This document shows positions 16,228 to 25,928 of a stretch of 64,000 nucleotides of DNA, in pieces (the stretch's first letter is position 1; every line of letters starts with the position of its first letter). Below the pieces are notes generated by a model. The model was not told the origin of the DNA. It ran no database searches and was given only the letters and a program-made list of their open reading frames with translations. Origin of the DNA: DASQMT01 sp963839615 (GTDB lineage: Bacteria; Actinomycetota; Thermoleophilia; Solirubrobacterales; Solirubrobacteraceae); contig CAWIVY010000007.1 of the NCBI GenBank assembly GCA_963839615.1, positions 806,001 to 870,000 of the forward strand, given 5' to 3'. Made by a program: the position numbers and the translations under genes.

Positions 16228-18634
16228 CTAACCGCCGTTCGGCGTGACGCGGTAGGCGTCGAAGACCGCGTCGATCGCGCGCAGGCGCGTGATCGCGGCC
16301 TTGAGCGTGTGCGTGTCGCCGACCTCGACGACGAAGCGGTTCTTGACCATCGGGTGGGTGACGATGCAGCGCGCCTCGATGATGTTGATGCCGGCCTCGG
16401 CGAAGGTCCGCGAGAGGTCCTCGAGCAGGCGATGGCGGTCCCAGCCGTCGATCTGCAGCTCGACCTTGAACGAGGCGGCCGAGTCGCCGTCCCAGCTGAC
16501 CGGCACGAAGCGCTCGGGATCCTTGCGCAGCGCCGCCGCGTTCGGGCAGTCCTCGCGATGGATCGTGATCCCCCGACCGAGCGAGACGTAGCCGAGGATC
16601 GCGTCGCCCGACACCGGGCGGCAGCACTTGGCGAGCCGCAGCGGCACATCCTCGACGCCCTCCACGCGGATGCCGTACTGCGACGCGTCGCCCTCGGGAC
16701 GCCGCGGCATCTTGCGGTCGGAGACCAGGTCCTCGGCGACCGTCGGCTCGGTCTCGGCGGCTTCGCCCTCCTTGAGCCGCTGCATCACCTTGTTGACGAC
16801 GACCTTGGCCGAGATCTTCGCGCCGCCGAGCGCGATGTAGAAGTCGTCGGCCTTGCGGAAGCCCATCTCGCGGATCACGTCGGCCAGCAGCGCCGAGCCG
16901 GTGATCTTCTGCGCCGGCAGGCCCGCCTTCTTGAGGTGCTCCTGCAGCAGCTCGCGGCCGGTGTGCTCGGAGTCCTCGCGCGACTCGGCCTTGAACCACG
17001 CGCGGATCTTGTTGCGCGCGCGGGTCGTCTTGACCATCGCGAGCCAGTCGCGCGACGGGCCCGCGCTCGCGCTTGGAGGTGAGCACCTCGACGATGTCGC
17101 CCGAGACCAGCTCGTAGTGCAGCGGCACGATCTTGCCGTTGACCTTGGCGCCGACGCAGCGGTGGCCGACGTCGGTGTGGACCTCGTAGGCGAAGTCCAG
17201 CGGCGTCGCGCCCGACGCCAGCGACTTGACCTCGCCCTTCGGCGTGAAGACGAAGACCTCGTCCTCGATCAGCTCGCCGCGCAGGCTGTCGGCGAACTCC
17301 TGCGGGTCCTCGACGTCGGACTGCCAGTCGAGCAGCGACTTCAGCCACTTGAGCTTGGCGTCGGTCGGATCGATCACGCCGTTGCCGCGCGCGCCCTCCT
17401 TGTAGCGCCAGTGCGCCGCGACGCCGTACTCGGCCGTCTCGTGCATGTCGCGCGTGCGGATCTGGATCTCCAGCGGCCTGCCCTCGGGCCCGATCACGGT
17501 CGTGTGCAGCGCCTGGTACATGTTGAACTTGGGCATCGCGATCATGTCCTTGAAGCGCCCGGGGAGCGGCTTCCAGAGCGAGTGGATCACGCCCACCGCC
17601 CCGTAGCAGTCCTTGACCGACTCCACGATCACCCGCATCGCCGTGAGGTCGTAGATCTCGTTGAACTCGCGGCCCTTCTTGGTCATCTTCGAGTAGATCG
17701 AGTAGAAGTGCTTCGCCCGGCCTGAGATCTCCGCGCGGATCCCGAGCGCCTCGAGCTCCTTCGTCAGGTAGCCGCCGGCCTTGGCGACGTAGCGCTCGCG
17801 CTCGTCGCGCTGCTGGCTGACGAGGCCCTTGATCTCCTGGTACTTGCGCGGGTGCAGCGTGGCGAACGAGAGGTCCTCGAGCTCCCACTTGATCGCGTGG
17901 ATGCCGAGCCGGTGCGCCAGCGGCGCGTAGATGTCGAGCGTCTCCTTGGCCTTGTCGATCTGCTTCTGCTTCGGCATCGCCTCGAGCGTCCGCATGTTGT
18001 GCAGGCGGTCGGCGAGCTTGATCAGGATGACCCGGACGTCCGTGGCCATCGCGACCATCATCTTGCGGTAGTTCTCGGCCTGCGCCTCGTCGCGCGACTG
18101 GAACGTGATCCCGGTCAGCTTGGTCACGCCGTCGACCAGGCCCGCGACCTCCTCGCCGAACTCGACCCGGACCTCGTCGAGCGAGGCGCTCGTGTCCTCG
18201 ACGGTGTCGTGCAGGAGGGCCGCGCACAGCGTCTCGGTGTCGAGCCGCATGCCCGCGCAGATCTTCGCCACGCCGACCGGGTGGACGATGAAGTCCTCGC
18301 CCGACTGGCGGCGCTGGTCGGCGTGGTGCTCGCAGGCGAAGACGAACGCGCCGATCACGCGGCGGCGCTCGATCTGGCGGGCGACCTCGTCAGCGTGCTC
18401 CTCGACGATCGCGAACAGGTCGGCGAGCAGCTCGCGCTCGACCTCGGTCAGGTCGGGGGGTGCCTCGGCGGGGATGTCGGGCGCGTGCGCGGCGCGGTCG
18501 ACCGGCTTGTGGGCCGAGATCGCGACGTCACCGCCCTCGGGCGGGATCGCCGCGCCCTGAGACTCCACGTCGCCGTTGCCGCTCGCTTCCGGCGCGGCTA
18601 GGCCCTCGGTCGTCTCGTCGTGCGTATCAGCCAT
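16228..18634 (-). CDS. rel: Bifunctional (p)ppGpp synthetase/hydrolase Rel, with one frameshift
   Basis: About 801 residues once one base is removed. Order: HD hydrolase domain (FIVHPVGVAKI, ALLHDTVEDT), RelA/SpoT synthetase domain (GRAKHFYSIYSKM, YDLTAMRVIV, ALHTTVIGPEGRPLEIQIRT), TGS domain (DEVFVFTPKGEVKSLASGAT), helical and zinc-finger-like region, and a C-terminal ACT domain (WDRHRLLEDLSRTFAEAGINI). Reading breaks at GGGCCC (17057-17062): an extra C moves translation from EVLTSKRERG into a wrong frame, and dropping it restores a continuous family sequence through RDWLAMVKTTRARNKIR. The essential-type gene and similar errors nearby favour a sequence artefact over a true pseudogene. Confidence 0.85.
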
Positions 18635-18681
18635 GCGATCGCTCCGAGAGAGCGTAGCTCAGCGCCGCGCGCCCGATGGGC

Positions 18682-21210
18682 TTACGCTGCCGCGGCTGCC
18701 GCCGGTCGCGGCACTTCCGCCGGCACCGGTTGGGCGAGATGGCCGAGCCCGTCGCGCAGGCGGGCCGCATAGGCCACGAACGCGTCGGAGCGCTCGAGCT
18801 CGGTGCGGCCGCGAGCCGGCGGCACCCCGACTGCCAGCGGCGCGGTCGCGAGCTCGACGAGCCCGAGCTCCGAGAGCACGCGCAGCAGCCGCCCGGCGAC
18901 GGCGCCGGACCGCGGCTGCGCGCCGCTGCCGCGCAGGATCGCCGCGAGCGCCTCGCCCGTGACGGCGCCGTCCGCGGCCCGACCGCGCGCCTCGCGGAGC
19001 GCGCGATACGCATCGACGAGCGGGATCCTCAGGTCGAGCTCCCAGGCCAGGACCCGCCGTGCGAGCTCCAGCTCGGCGCCGCCCCAGGCCAGGTGCGTCC
19101 AGCCGTTGCCCGGCAGCCGCTCCGCCAGCGCGCTCAGGTGCGCGTGCGCGGGCGGGTCGACGGCCACCACGTGCGTGTAGCCCGCTGCGATCGAAGGATC
19201 CCCCTCGAGCGCCGCCCACGTCGCGACGGCGAAGCCCCCGACGCGGTCGCGCAGGGCGGCGGCACGGTGGCCGGCGTGCGCGGTGACGGCGAGCACCGGC
19301 GCGCCGCCCGCGACCAGGTCGCCCAGCAGCCCGGCGATGCCGCCGCCGCGAGCGTCGCGTAACGCGCGCACCTCGGGCCGGCCGAGTCCGTCGCCGAGCC
19401 CGCGCAGGTCGTCGATGCAGCGCGGGTCCTCGGGCGGCGGCCACGCGCTGAGGTCGCGCTCGAGCTCGGCGTGGAGCGCGTGCTCGAAGCCCGGCTCCCC
19501 CACGATCTCGATCGGCGCCGGGCGGGCGGGCTGGGCATGGCGCAGCACCAGCCGCGGCTCGACGGCGCCGTTGTAGCGGTTGACCTCGAGCCGGACGGCG
19601 GCGTCGACGGGCACGCCGGGCGCGGCCGGCAGGGAGCTGCCACGGCCGAACGAGACGCAGCGCGACCGCGCGCCGCCCGCGGCGAGCGTGAAAGAGACGT
19701 GGCGCCCCTCCCCCATCGGCCGCGGATCGTCGAGTAGGGCGCTGGGCACCAGCAGCGCCGGCTCGGGGTTGCCCATCCCGAACGGGGCGAGGCGCTCGAG
19801 CTCCTCGGCCAGGCCGAGGTGCAGGGCGTCGCCGGGCACGACGGCGTCGACCCGCTGCACGGGGACGAGATCGGCGGGCGTCAGCGTCGCCGCGGCGTGC
19901 CGGACGAACGCCGCGCGGAACGCCTCCACGCGACCGCGCTCGATCGTCAGTCCCGCGGCAGCGCGGTGGCCGCCGTGGCGCAGGAGGTCCGCGCTGGCGG
20001 CCTCGAGGCCGCCGAGCAGGTCGAACGCCGGGATCGAGCGTCCCGAGCCCGTTCCCTGCTCGCCGTCGAGCGCGATCAGCACGGCAGGGCGGTGGTGGCG
20101 CTCGGCGACCCGCGACGCGACGATCCCGATCACGCCCGGATGCCAGCCGTCGGCGGCGAGGACGTAGGCCGGCGCGCCCGCCGGGCTGGCGGCGACGAGC
20201 TTCTCGGCCTCGAACAGGATCCGCGTCTCCACGTCGCGGCGCTCGACGTTGACGGAGTCGAGCTCGGCGGCGACGGCGCGCGCGCGCTGGACGTCGGCGG
20301 TCAGCAGCAGCTCCAGGCCCGCATCGGCGCGGTGCAGGCGCCCCGCCGCGTTGATCCGCGGGGCGAGCCGGAAGCCGATCGCGCCGGCGTCGATCCCGCT
20401 CGGGTCGACGTGGGCGATCTCCATCAGCGCCTGCAGCCCGGGCTTGCGGGTCGAGGCGAGCGCGCGCAGGCCCTCGCGCACCAGGCGGCGGTTCTCGCCG
20501 ACGAGCGGCACACAGTCGGCGACGGTCGCGAGCGCCACCAGATCGAGGTCGGCATCGGCGTCGGCCGGGTCCGCGCCGGAGCCCTCCAGCAGGGCGCGGG
20601 CGAGCATGTGCGCGACCCCCGCCGCGCACAGCTCGGGGCACGGGTAGCCACCGACGGCGGGGTGCACGATCGCCGCGTCCGGCAGGCGGCCGTCGGCCCG
20701 GGGCGAATGGTGGTCGGTGACCACGACGTCGAGCCCGGCGGCGCGCGCCGCGGCGACCTCGTCGACGGCCGTGATCGCGCAGTCGACGGTGACCAGCAGT
20801 CCGGTGCCGCGAGCGGCGAGCCGTTCGACCGTCGCGAGCGCGAGCCCGTAGCCGTCGTCGATGCGGCTCGGCAGGTACCAGTCGACGTCGGCGCCGAGCG
20901 TGCGCAGCGCACGCACCAGCACGGCCGTCGCGCTGACGCCGTCGACGTCGTAGTCGCCGTGCACGGTGATCCGCGAGCCGCTCGCGACGTGGGCGAGGAT
21001 CCGCGCCGCGCCCTCGCGCAGGCCGCCGAACGCGTCGAGCGGATGGCGCACGTCGGCGGCGAGGAACGCCTGCGCCGCCTCGACCTCGCCGAGCCCGCGC
21101 CGGACCAGCACCTGCGCGGTGACGTGCGAGACGCCCAGCGCCTCGCAGAGCCGCTCGGCGGCGGCGTAGTCATAGGGCGCGACCTGCAGGCGTACGTCAG
21201 ACGGCGGCAC
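18682..21210 (-). CDS. recJ: Single-stranded-DNA exonuclease RecJ with long C-terminal extension
   Basis: 842-residue 5'-3' ssDNA exonuclease. Catalytic motifs of the DHH family are present: GDYDVDG (residues about 85-91) and TDHH (about 165-168), then DHHA1 with GGHRAAAGLTI and an OB-like domain. About 290 further residues follow, longer than the classical 570-residue RecJ and reminiscent of the degenerate helicase-like tail of Firmicutes RecJ. GTG at 21210 is chosen; another GTG at 21309 would add 33 low-complexity residues. It lies 47 nt upstream of rel on the same strand. Confidence 0.9.
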   Translation of the reverse strand: MPPSDVRLQVAPYDYAAAERLCEALGVSHVTAQVLVRRGLGEVEAAQAFLAADVRHPLDAFGGLREGAARILAHVASGSRITVHGDYDVDGVSATAVLVRALRTLGADVDWYLPSRIDDGYGLALATVERLAARGTGLLVTVDCAITAVDEVAAARAAGLDVVVTDHHSPRADGRLPDAAIVHPAVGGYPCPELCAAGVAHMLARALLEGSGADPADADADLDLVALATVADCVPLVGENRRLVREGLRALASTRKPGLQALMEIAHVDPSGIDAGAIGFRLAPRINAAGRLHRADAGLELLLTADVQRARAVAAELDSVNVERRDVETRILFEAEKLVAASPAGAPAYVLAADGWHPGVIGIVASRVAERHHRPAVLIALDGEQGTGSGRSIPAFDLLGGLEAASADLLRHGGHRAAAGLTIERGRVEAFRAAFVRHAAATLTPADLVPVQRVDAVVPGDALHLGLAEELERLAPFGMGNPEPALLVPSALLDDPRPMGEGRHVSFTLAAGGARSRCVSFGRGSSLPAAPGVPVDAAVRLEVNRYNGAVEPRLVLRHAQPARPAPIEIVGEPGFEHALHAELERDLSAWPPPEDPRCIDDLRGLGDGLGRPEVRALRDARGGGIAGLLGDLVAGGAPVLAVTAHAGHRAAALRDRVGGFAVATWAALEGDPSIAAGYTHVVAVDPPAHAHLSALAERLPGNGWTHLAWGGAELELARRVLAWELDLRIPLVDAYRALREARGRAADGAVTGEALAAILRGSGAQPRSGAVAGRLLRVLSELGLVELATAPLAVGVPPARGRTELERSDAFVAYAARLRDGLGHLAQPVPAEVPRPAAAAAA

Positions 21211-21349
21211 TCCGGCACCGTATGAGCCGGGCAGGACGGAACCGCGCGCTTTCCCTGCAACGAGGGAGAGTCGGCTCGCGCGGGGCGCGATCGCGTCGGG
21301 AGGCGGCACGAGGCAGGGTCGCCGCGCAGACGGGCGATCTGACGCGGGC

Positions 21350-22174
21350 TCAGCTCAGGGCGATCAGCGCCGTTCCGGCGACCACGACCAGCACCCCTGC
21401 CGCGCGCATGGCCGTGACGCGCTCGTGCAGGACGAGCGCACCGAGCACCAGGGCGATCACGACGCTCGTCTCGCGCACCGCTGCGACGGGGCCGGGCTCG
21501 GCGAGCCGCAGTGCGGCCAGCACGAGCAGGTAGGCGCCGAAGAAGAGCAGCGAGGCCACCAGCGTCTCCGTCCCGATCGCCCGCCGCAGCGCCGCGGGCC
21601 CGCGGGTGCGCGCGACCAGCGGCACGTAGCCGGTGGCCGTGATCGCCATCACGACCCAGAGGTACGGCAGCGCCGCGGCATGGTCGAGGCCATGGGAGTC
21701 GACGATCGTGTAGCCCGCGATGCAGGCGCCACAGGCGAGCGCGAGGGCGACGGCCGCCGGATCGTCCGGCCGGCTCAGGCCGCGCACGAGCACGATCCCG
21801 GCGGCGACGAGCGCGACGCCCGCCACCTGCCAGGCCGAGGTCGCGGCGCCGAGCAGCCCGGCGCTGACCGCGAGCACCAGCACCGGCGCCGACCCGCGCG
21901 CGAGCGGGTAGACGACGCTCAGGTCACCGCGCCGCAGCGCCCCGGCGAGCGTCGCGATGTAGCCGATCTCGAACGCCGCCGACCCGGCGACATAGGGCCA
22001 GACCTCGGCGTCCATGCGCCACGTGAGCGCGGCGGGCAGCGCGAAGAGCGCGACGCCGGCGACGAGGGCGACAGCGGTCGCGGCCTCCGTGTCCTCCGCG
22101 CGAGCGAGCAGCAGGTTCCAGACCGCGTGCACGACCGCCGCGCCGAGCGCGAGCGCGACCGCGCCGCCGGCCAC
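21350..22174 (-). CDS. EamA/DMT-family transporter
   Basis: 274-residue protein with about ten predicted membrane helices in two EamA repeats (first AVVHAVWNLLLAR, second starting near ALACGACIAGYTIVDSHGL). Members export metabolites such as amino acids; the substrate here is unknown. The GTG start at 22174 lies 3 nt after the preceding gene's stop, and the gene belongs to the minus-strand run headed by the PAS/zinc-ribbon gene and secDF. Confidence 0.8.
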   Translation of the reverse strand: MAGGAVALALGAAVVHAVWNLLLARAEDTEAATAVALVAGVALFALPAALTWRMDAEVWPYVAGSAAFEIGYIATLAGALRRGDLSVVYPLARGSAPVLVLAVSAGLLGAATSAWQVAGVALVAAGIVLVRGLSRPDDPAAVALALACGACIAGYTIVDSHGLDHAAALPYLWVVMAITATGYVPLVARTRGPAALRRAIGTETLVASLLFFGAYLLVLAALRLAEPGPVAAVRETSVVIALVLGALVLHERVTAMRAAGVLVVVAGTALIALS

Positions 22175-22177
22175 CCG

Positions 22178-22444
22178 CTAGACCGGCTCGTTGCCCTGGC
22201 TGGCGCCGTAGAAGTACACGGCGGCGATGCCGATCAGCGCGCCCGGGATCGCTTCGAGCGCTGTCACGATGTTGGTGTCGTCCTGGCCGGGCACGGAGAA
22301 GCCGTGCAGCGCAAGGCCGAAGAACAACGCGCCGAGCACCGCGCCCAGGAACGCGCCGACGATGCCGGACCAGAAGCGGTCGGGCACGAAGATCGTGAAG
22401 TGCCAGATCGCGAGTCCCATCATCACCCAGACGAGCGCGCCCAT
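22178..22444 (-). CDS. Small conserved membrane protein downstream of secDF
   Basis: 88-residue protein with three hydrophobic segments (about residues 3-20, 26-50, 62-80). Glycine-rich helices such as GAFLGAVLGALFFGLAL suggest tight helix packing of the GlsB/YeaQ-like small membrane type, but the family is not certain. Its ATG overlaps the secDF stop by 4 nt, so translation is coupled to the secretion gene. Function unknown. Confidence 0.7.
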   Translation of the reverse strand: MGALVWVMMGLAIWHFTIFVPDRFWSGIVGAFLGAVLGALFFGLALHGFSVPGQDDTNIVTALEAIPGALIGIAAVYFYGASQGNEPV

Positions 22445-25365
22445 CAGCGAGGCCTCCCGTGGCGCCGGTTACGCGGCTTCTTCGGCTTGTCGGAGCCGTC
22501 GCCGGACGCGGGCGGCTCGCTCTTGCCGCCGGGCGCCCCCGGCGCCGGCGGCGTGCCACCGTTCGCACGCGCCCGCGCGCGCCGGCCCCCGGTGGGGCGG
22601 CCCGCGGCGGCGGCGGCCGGCCGGGACCGCTGGGCGGCTGTCGCCTCCTCGATGCCGAGGTTGCGCACCATGTCGTCGAACTCCTCGCGCGAGACCTGCG
22701 TCGGGTCCTGCGGCGCGGTGACCGAGCCCGAGGCGGAGCGGCGCTGGCTGGGCTCGATGTCCACCGGCGCCCCGGCCGTCGCCACCGCATACGCCGGCAC
22801 GTGGCCGAGTGCGTCGCGGATGCGGCGGTAGCGCGTGCGGTACACCGGCTCGAGCTCCTTCCAGTGCACGAGCAGCGGACCGGCGATGAAGACGGATGAG
22901 TACGTGCCCGAGAGCGTTCCGATCAGCAGCGCGAAGGCGAAGTCCCGCAGCGTCTCGCCGCCGAACAGGAACAGGGCGATGACCGGCAGCGCCGTGCAGA
23001 AGCTCGTCGCCAGGGAACGCACGATGACCTCGCTCATCGACCGGTTCACGATCTGGGAGAACGCGGCGCTCGGCATGCGCGGCACGTTCTCGCGGATCCG
23101 GTCGAACACGATGATCGTGTCGTAGAGGGAGAAGCCGAGGATGGTCAGCAGCGCCGCGACCGTCGACGTCGTCACCTCCTGGCCGACGAGGGCGTACACG
23201 CCCGCCGTGATCAGCACGTCGTGCATCAGCGCGACGAGCACCGGCACGGCGAACTTCCACTCGAAGCGCAGCGCGATGTAGATCGAGATGACGCTGAGCG
23301 AGGCGATGATCGCGATCAGCGCCGAGTTGGCGACCGAGCGGCCGAACGTCGGACCGATCTCGGACACCTCGGGGTCGCCGTCGACGCCGAAGGTCTTGTC
23401 CAGCGCCGCGGTGACGGCGGGCGTCTTGCCGGAGACCTCGTCGGAGATCTGCACGACGTTCGGGCCGAGCTCCTCGTTGTCGATCGTCTGGATCTTGGCG
23501 TCGCCGAAGCCGGCCGGCGCGATCGCGTCGCGGACCTCCTCGACCGACGCGGACTTCTGGAGCGCCGCGGTGATCCGCGTTCCCGACTCGAAGTCGATGC
23601 CGAAGTTCAGCCCGCTGGAGGCGATCGCCAGCGTGCACACGAGCAGGATCACGCCAGACATCGAGAAGAACCAGCGCGACGCGCCCATGAAGTCGAACGA
23701 GATCGGCTTGCGCTTCTTCCCCGCGCCGAGCGCGGACGGGTGCCTGAGCACGCGCGACCCGCGCATCGAGAGCAGGATCGCCTGGGTGGCCAGCACCGCC
23801 GTGAACAGCGAGACCGCGGTGCCGACGCCGAGCACGAACGCGAAGCCCTTGACGCCGGCGGTGGCGAGGATGAAGAGGATGAAGGCGACGAGCAGCGTGA
23901 CGATGTTGGCGTCGACGATCGTCGCGAAGCCCTTCTTGTATCCCTGCGCGATGCCGGCCGGGATAGATCGGCCGTGGCGGATCTCTTCCTTGACGCGCTC
24001 GAAGATGACGATGTTCGCGTCCGCGGCGACGCCGATCGTGAGGATCAGGCCGGCGATGCCCGGCAGCGTCATCGTGATCGGGATCAGCTTGATCAGCGCG
24101 AGCAGGTAGAGCGCATAGATGCACAGCGCGGCGACGGCGATGACTCCCATCACGCGGTAGAAGACGAGCAGGAAGATGGCGACGATCGCGAAGCCGGCGA
24201 GACCGGCGATGAGACCCTGGTCGAGCGCCTGGCGGCCCAGCGTCGCGGAGACCTGCGAGCGCGAGATCAGCTCGAGCCGCAGCGGCAGCGCGCCGATCTT
24301 CAGCAGCCGCGCGAGATCCTGCGCCGAGGTGATCGTGAAGCCGCCCGAGATCTGGGCCCCCTGCGAGCCGTCGATGCCGTCCGGGTTCTCGCGGAAGTTG
24401 ATGTAGGGCGTCGAGATCAGCTCGTTGTCGAGCCGGATCGCGAAGCTGTGCGAAGCGCCGATCGAATCCTGCAGGCCGCCGTTGATCGCAGCGTTGTCGG
24501 CGCCGCGCTGCGCGATCGCGCGCGTCGTCTTGGCGAACTCCCTGCGGCCCTTGTCGCTGAACTCCATCGTGACGATCGGCGGGCCGCCGGTGCCGTTCTC
24601 GAAGTTCTGCTCCGGGTTCTTGATGTCGGAGCCGCCGAGCACCGGGTTGTCCTTGAGCACCCACCAGTTGTCGAGCTTGCCGACCTGCTTCTCGGGCTCG
24701 CGCTCGTCCACGGCGCGCACGACGAGGATGCCCTCGGGCACCTCGAGGATCTCGGCCTGCGCGGCCTTGCCTTCGTCCTCGAGGCTGTCGCGCAGGTCCT
24801 GCTCGTTCTCCTCGGGCAGTCCCTTGTTGAGCACCGCGTGGGACTTCTTGTCGAACGCGTAGAAGAGGCTTCCGTCGGCCGTGTTGTTGGCGTCGACCTC
24901 AGGCGGGCACTTCGAGGCGCGCTTGACCGCGTTGTAGAGGCCGCTGATCGCCTGCTGGCCGCCGTCGACGGCCTCGGGATTGGTCTTGCAATCCTCGTCG
25001 AGGATGTTCGGTTCCCAGTCGTAGAAGTACATCTGGGCCGTCGTCCCGACCTGGCGCTCGGCGTCCTCGGCGTTCTCGACGCCCGGGAGGCTGACGTCGA
25101 TCTGGTTCGGGCCCGAGCGCTGCAGCTCCGGCTCGGCGACGCCCAGCGCGTCGACGCGGTCGCGCATGATGTCGAGCGCGCGGTCCAGGCCTTCCGCCGT
25201 GACCGTGGGCTGCTGCTTGGTCGGCTTGCCCTCGTAGACGAGCTGGACACCGCCCTGGAGGTCGAGCCCGAGGCGCGTCTTCTTCGTCGCGATCACAGCC
25301 ACCGAGGCGGCGATCAGGCCGACGACGGTGAGCAGGATGAAGAGGTTGCGACGGCGATCGGACAT
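22444..25365 (-). CDS. secDF: SecDF fusion, protein-export membrane protein
   Basis: 973-residue proton-motive-force-driven Sec accessory. The SecD part (to about residue 540) has an N-terminal helix, LGLDLQGGVQLVYEG, the large P1 extracytoplasmic domain and the five-helix block with GIAGLILTIGVAADANIVIFERVKEE. SecF follows with LNFGIDFESGTRI, GFSLYDTIIVFDRIREN and five more helices. The last 110 residues are a disordered Arg/Pro/Gly-rich cytoplasmic tail. SecD and SecF are separate genes in many actinobacteria; here they are one frame without a stop. The start lies 18 nt after the PAS gene stop. Confidence 0.95.
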   Translation of the reverse strand: MSDRRRNLFILLTVVGLIAASVAVIATKKTRLGLDLQGGVQLVYEGKPTKQQPTVTAEGLDRALDIMRDRVDALGVAEPELQRSGPNQIDVSLPGVENAEDAERQVGTTAQMYFYDWEPNILDEDCKTNPEAVDGGQQAISGLYNAVKRASKCPPEVDANNTADGSLFYAFDKKSHAVLNKGLPEENEQDLRDSLEDEGKAAQAEILEVPEGILVVRAVDEREPEKQVGKLDNWWVLKDNPVLGGSDIKNPEQNFENGTGGPPIVTMEFSDKGRREFAKTTRAIAQRGADNAAINGGLQDSIGASHSFAIRLDNELISTPYINFRENPDGIDGSQGAQISGGFTITSAQDLARLLKIGALPLRLELISRSQVSATLGRQALDQGLIAGLAGFAIVAIFLLVFYRVMGVIAVAALCIYALYLLALIKLIPITMTLPGIAGLILTIGVAADANIVIFERVKEEIRHGRSIPAGIAQGYKKGFATIVDANIVTLLVAFILFILATAGVKGFAFVLGVGTAVSLFTAVLATQAILLSMRGSRVLRHPSALGAGKKRKPISFDFMGASRWFFSMSGVILLVCTLAIASSGLNFGIDFESGTRITAALQKSASVEEVRDAIAPAGFGDAKIQTIDNEELGPNVVQISDEVSGKTPAVTAALDKTFGVDGDPEVSEIGPTFGRSVANSALIAIIASLSVISIYIALRFEWKFAVPVLVALMHDVLITAGVYALVGQEVTTSTVAALLTILGFSLYDTIIVFDRIRENVPRMPSAAFSQIVNRSMSEVIVRSLATSFCTALPVIALFLFGGETLRDFAFALLIGTLSGTYSSVFIAGPLLVHWKELEPVYRTRYRRIRDALGHVPAYAVATAGAPVDIEPSQRRSASGSVTAPQDPTQVSREEFDDMVRNLGIEEATAAQRSRPAAAAAGRPTGGRRARARANGGTPPAPGAPGGKSEPPASGDGSDKPKKPRNRRHGRPR

Positions 25366-25383
25366 GGAGGAGCGAGAGACAGA

Positions 25384-25834
25384 CTACTTCGACGGTGTGA
25401 GCACCAGCAGTAGCCCGCCGTCGTCATCGTAGGCGGGAAACAGGTCCGCGACCGCCTTCGCGGGGAGATCGCCCTCCGCATTGACCGTCACATCCTTGGC
25501 GAGCTGGCGCACGCCCCACTCCAGCACCACGCCGACATGGTCCTCCCCGCCGGGGAAGGTCAGTCCCAGCACGTCCTGCACGGGGCGGCCGATCACCTTC
25601 TCGTCCGACAGCCCCGTCAGCTCGCGCGAGCCGCGGCCGCAGCCGATCACCCGGCCCTCCCCGTCGCAGACGAAGAAGGCAGCGTTCGGAGCGGGGTAGT
25701 AGTCGTCGAGCAGCTCGAACAGGAACCCGAATCCGCATTTCGAAGCAGCCCTTCGGGGTGTTGCGGAAGCCCGCGGTGCGATCGGTCGCGGTGCTTCGCT
25801 GGCCGCAGTTGGGGCAGATGAACAGATGGGGCAT
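25384..25834 (-). CDS. Zinc-ribbon PAS-domain protein, with one frameshift
   Basis: Reads as about 149 residues if one base is removed. The N-terminal 33 residues form a CPNC...CxxC zinc ribbon (C7, C10, C30, C33 after correction), followed by a PAS-like fold (FELLDDYYPAPNAAFFVCDGEGRVIGCGRG, LTGLSDEKVIGRPVQDVLGL). As sequenced, an extra A/T at 25743-25744 turns the second cysteine pair into CFEM and destroys the frame; deletion restores CSKCGFGFLFELL. It sits just before secDF, where yajC is often found. A sensory or regulatory role is inferred from the PAS fold only. Confidence 0.65.
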
Positions 25835-25863
25835 GCCGGGGTAAGGGTAATCGGCCGCCTAAA

Positions 25864-25883
25864 GCGCGGCTGTGCAGCCGCGC
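25864..25883. other. Perfect 8-bp hairpin in divergent gap before dipZ
   Basis: GCGCGGCT-GTGC-AGCCGCGC lies 45 nt upstream of the dipZ start and 29 nt upstream of the divergent PAS gene. It could be an operator or part of the dipZ leader. No flanking T-run, so a terminator is unlikely. Confidence 0.5.
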
Positions 25884-25928
25884 GCGCGTAATCCGCCGTT
25901 CACCCGGTCGCGCTTGACTGGGGCGGGA

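Noticed and set aside
23221..25413. 730-codon plus-strand open frame opposite secDF
   Set aside because: Shadow of the GC-rich secDF gene: Arg/Asp/His-rich with no family motifs, while the minus-strand frame shows complete SecD and SecF signatures.
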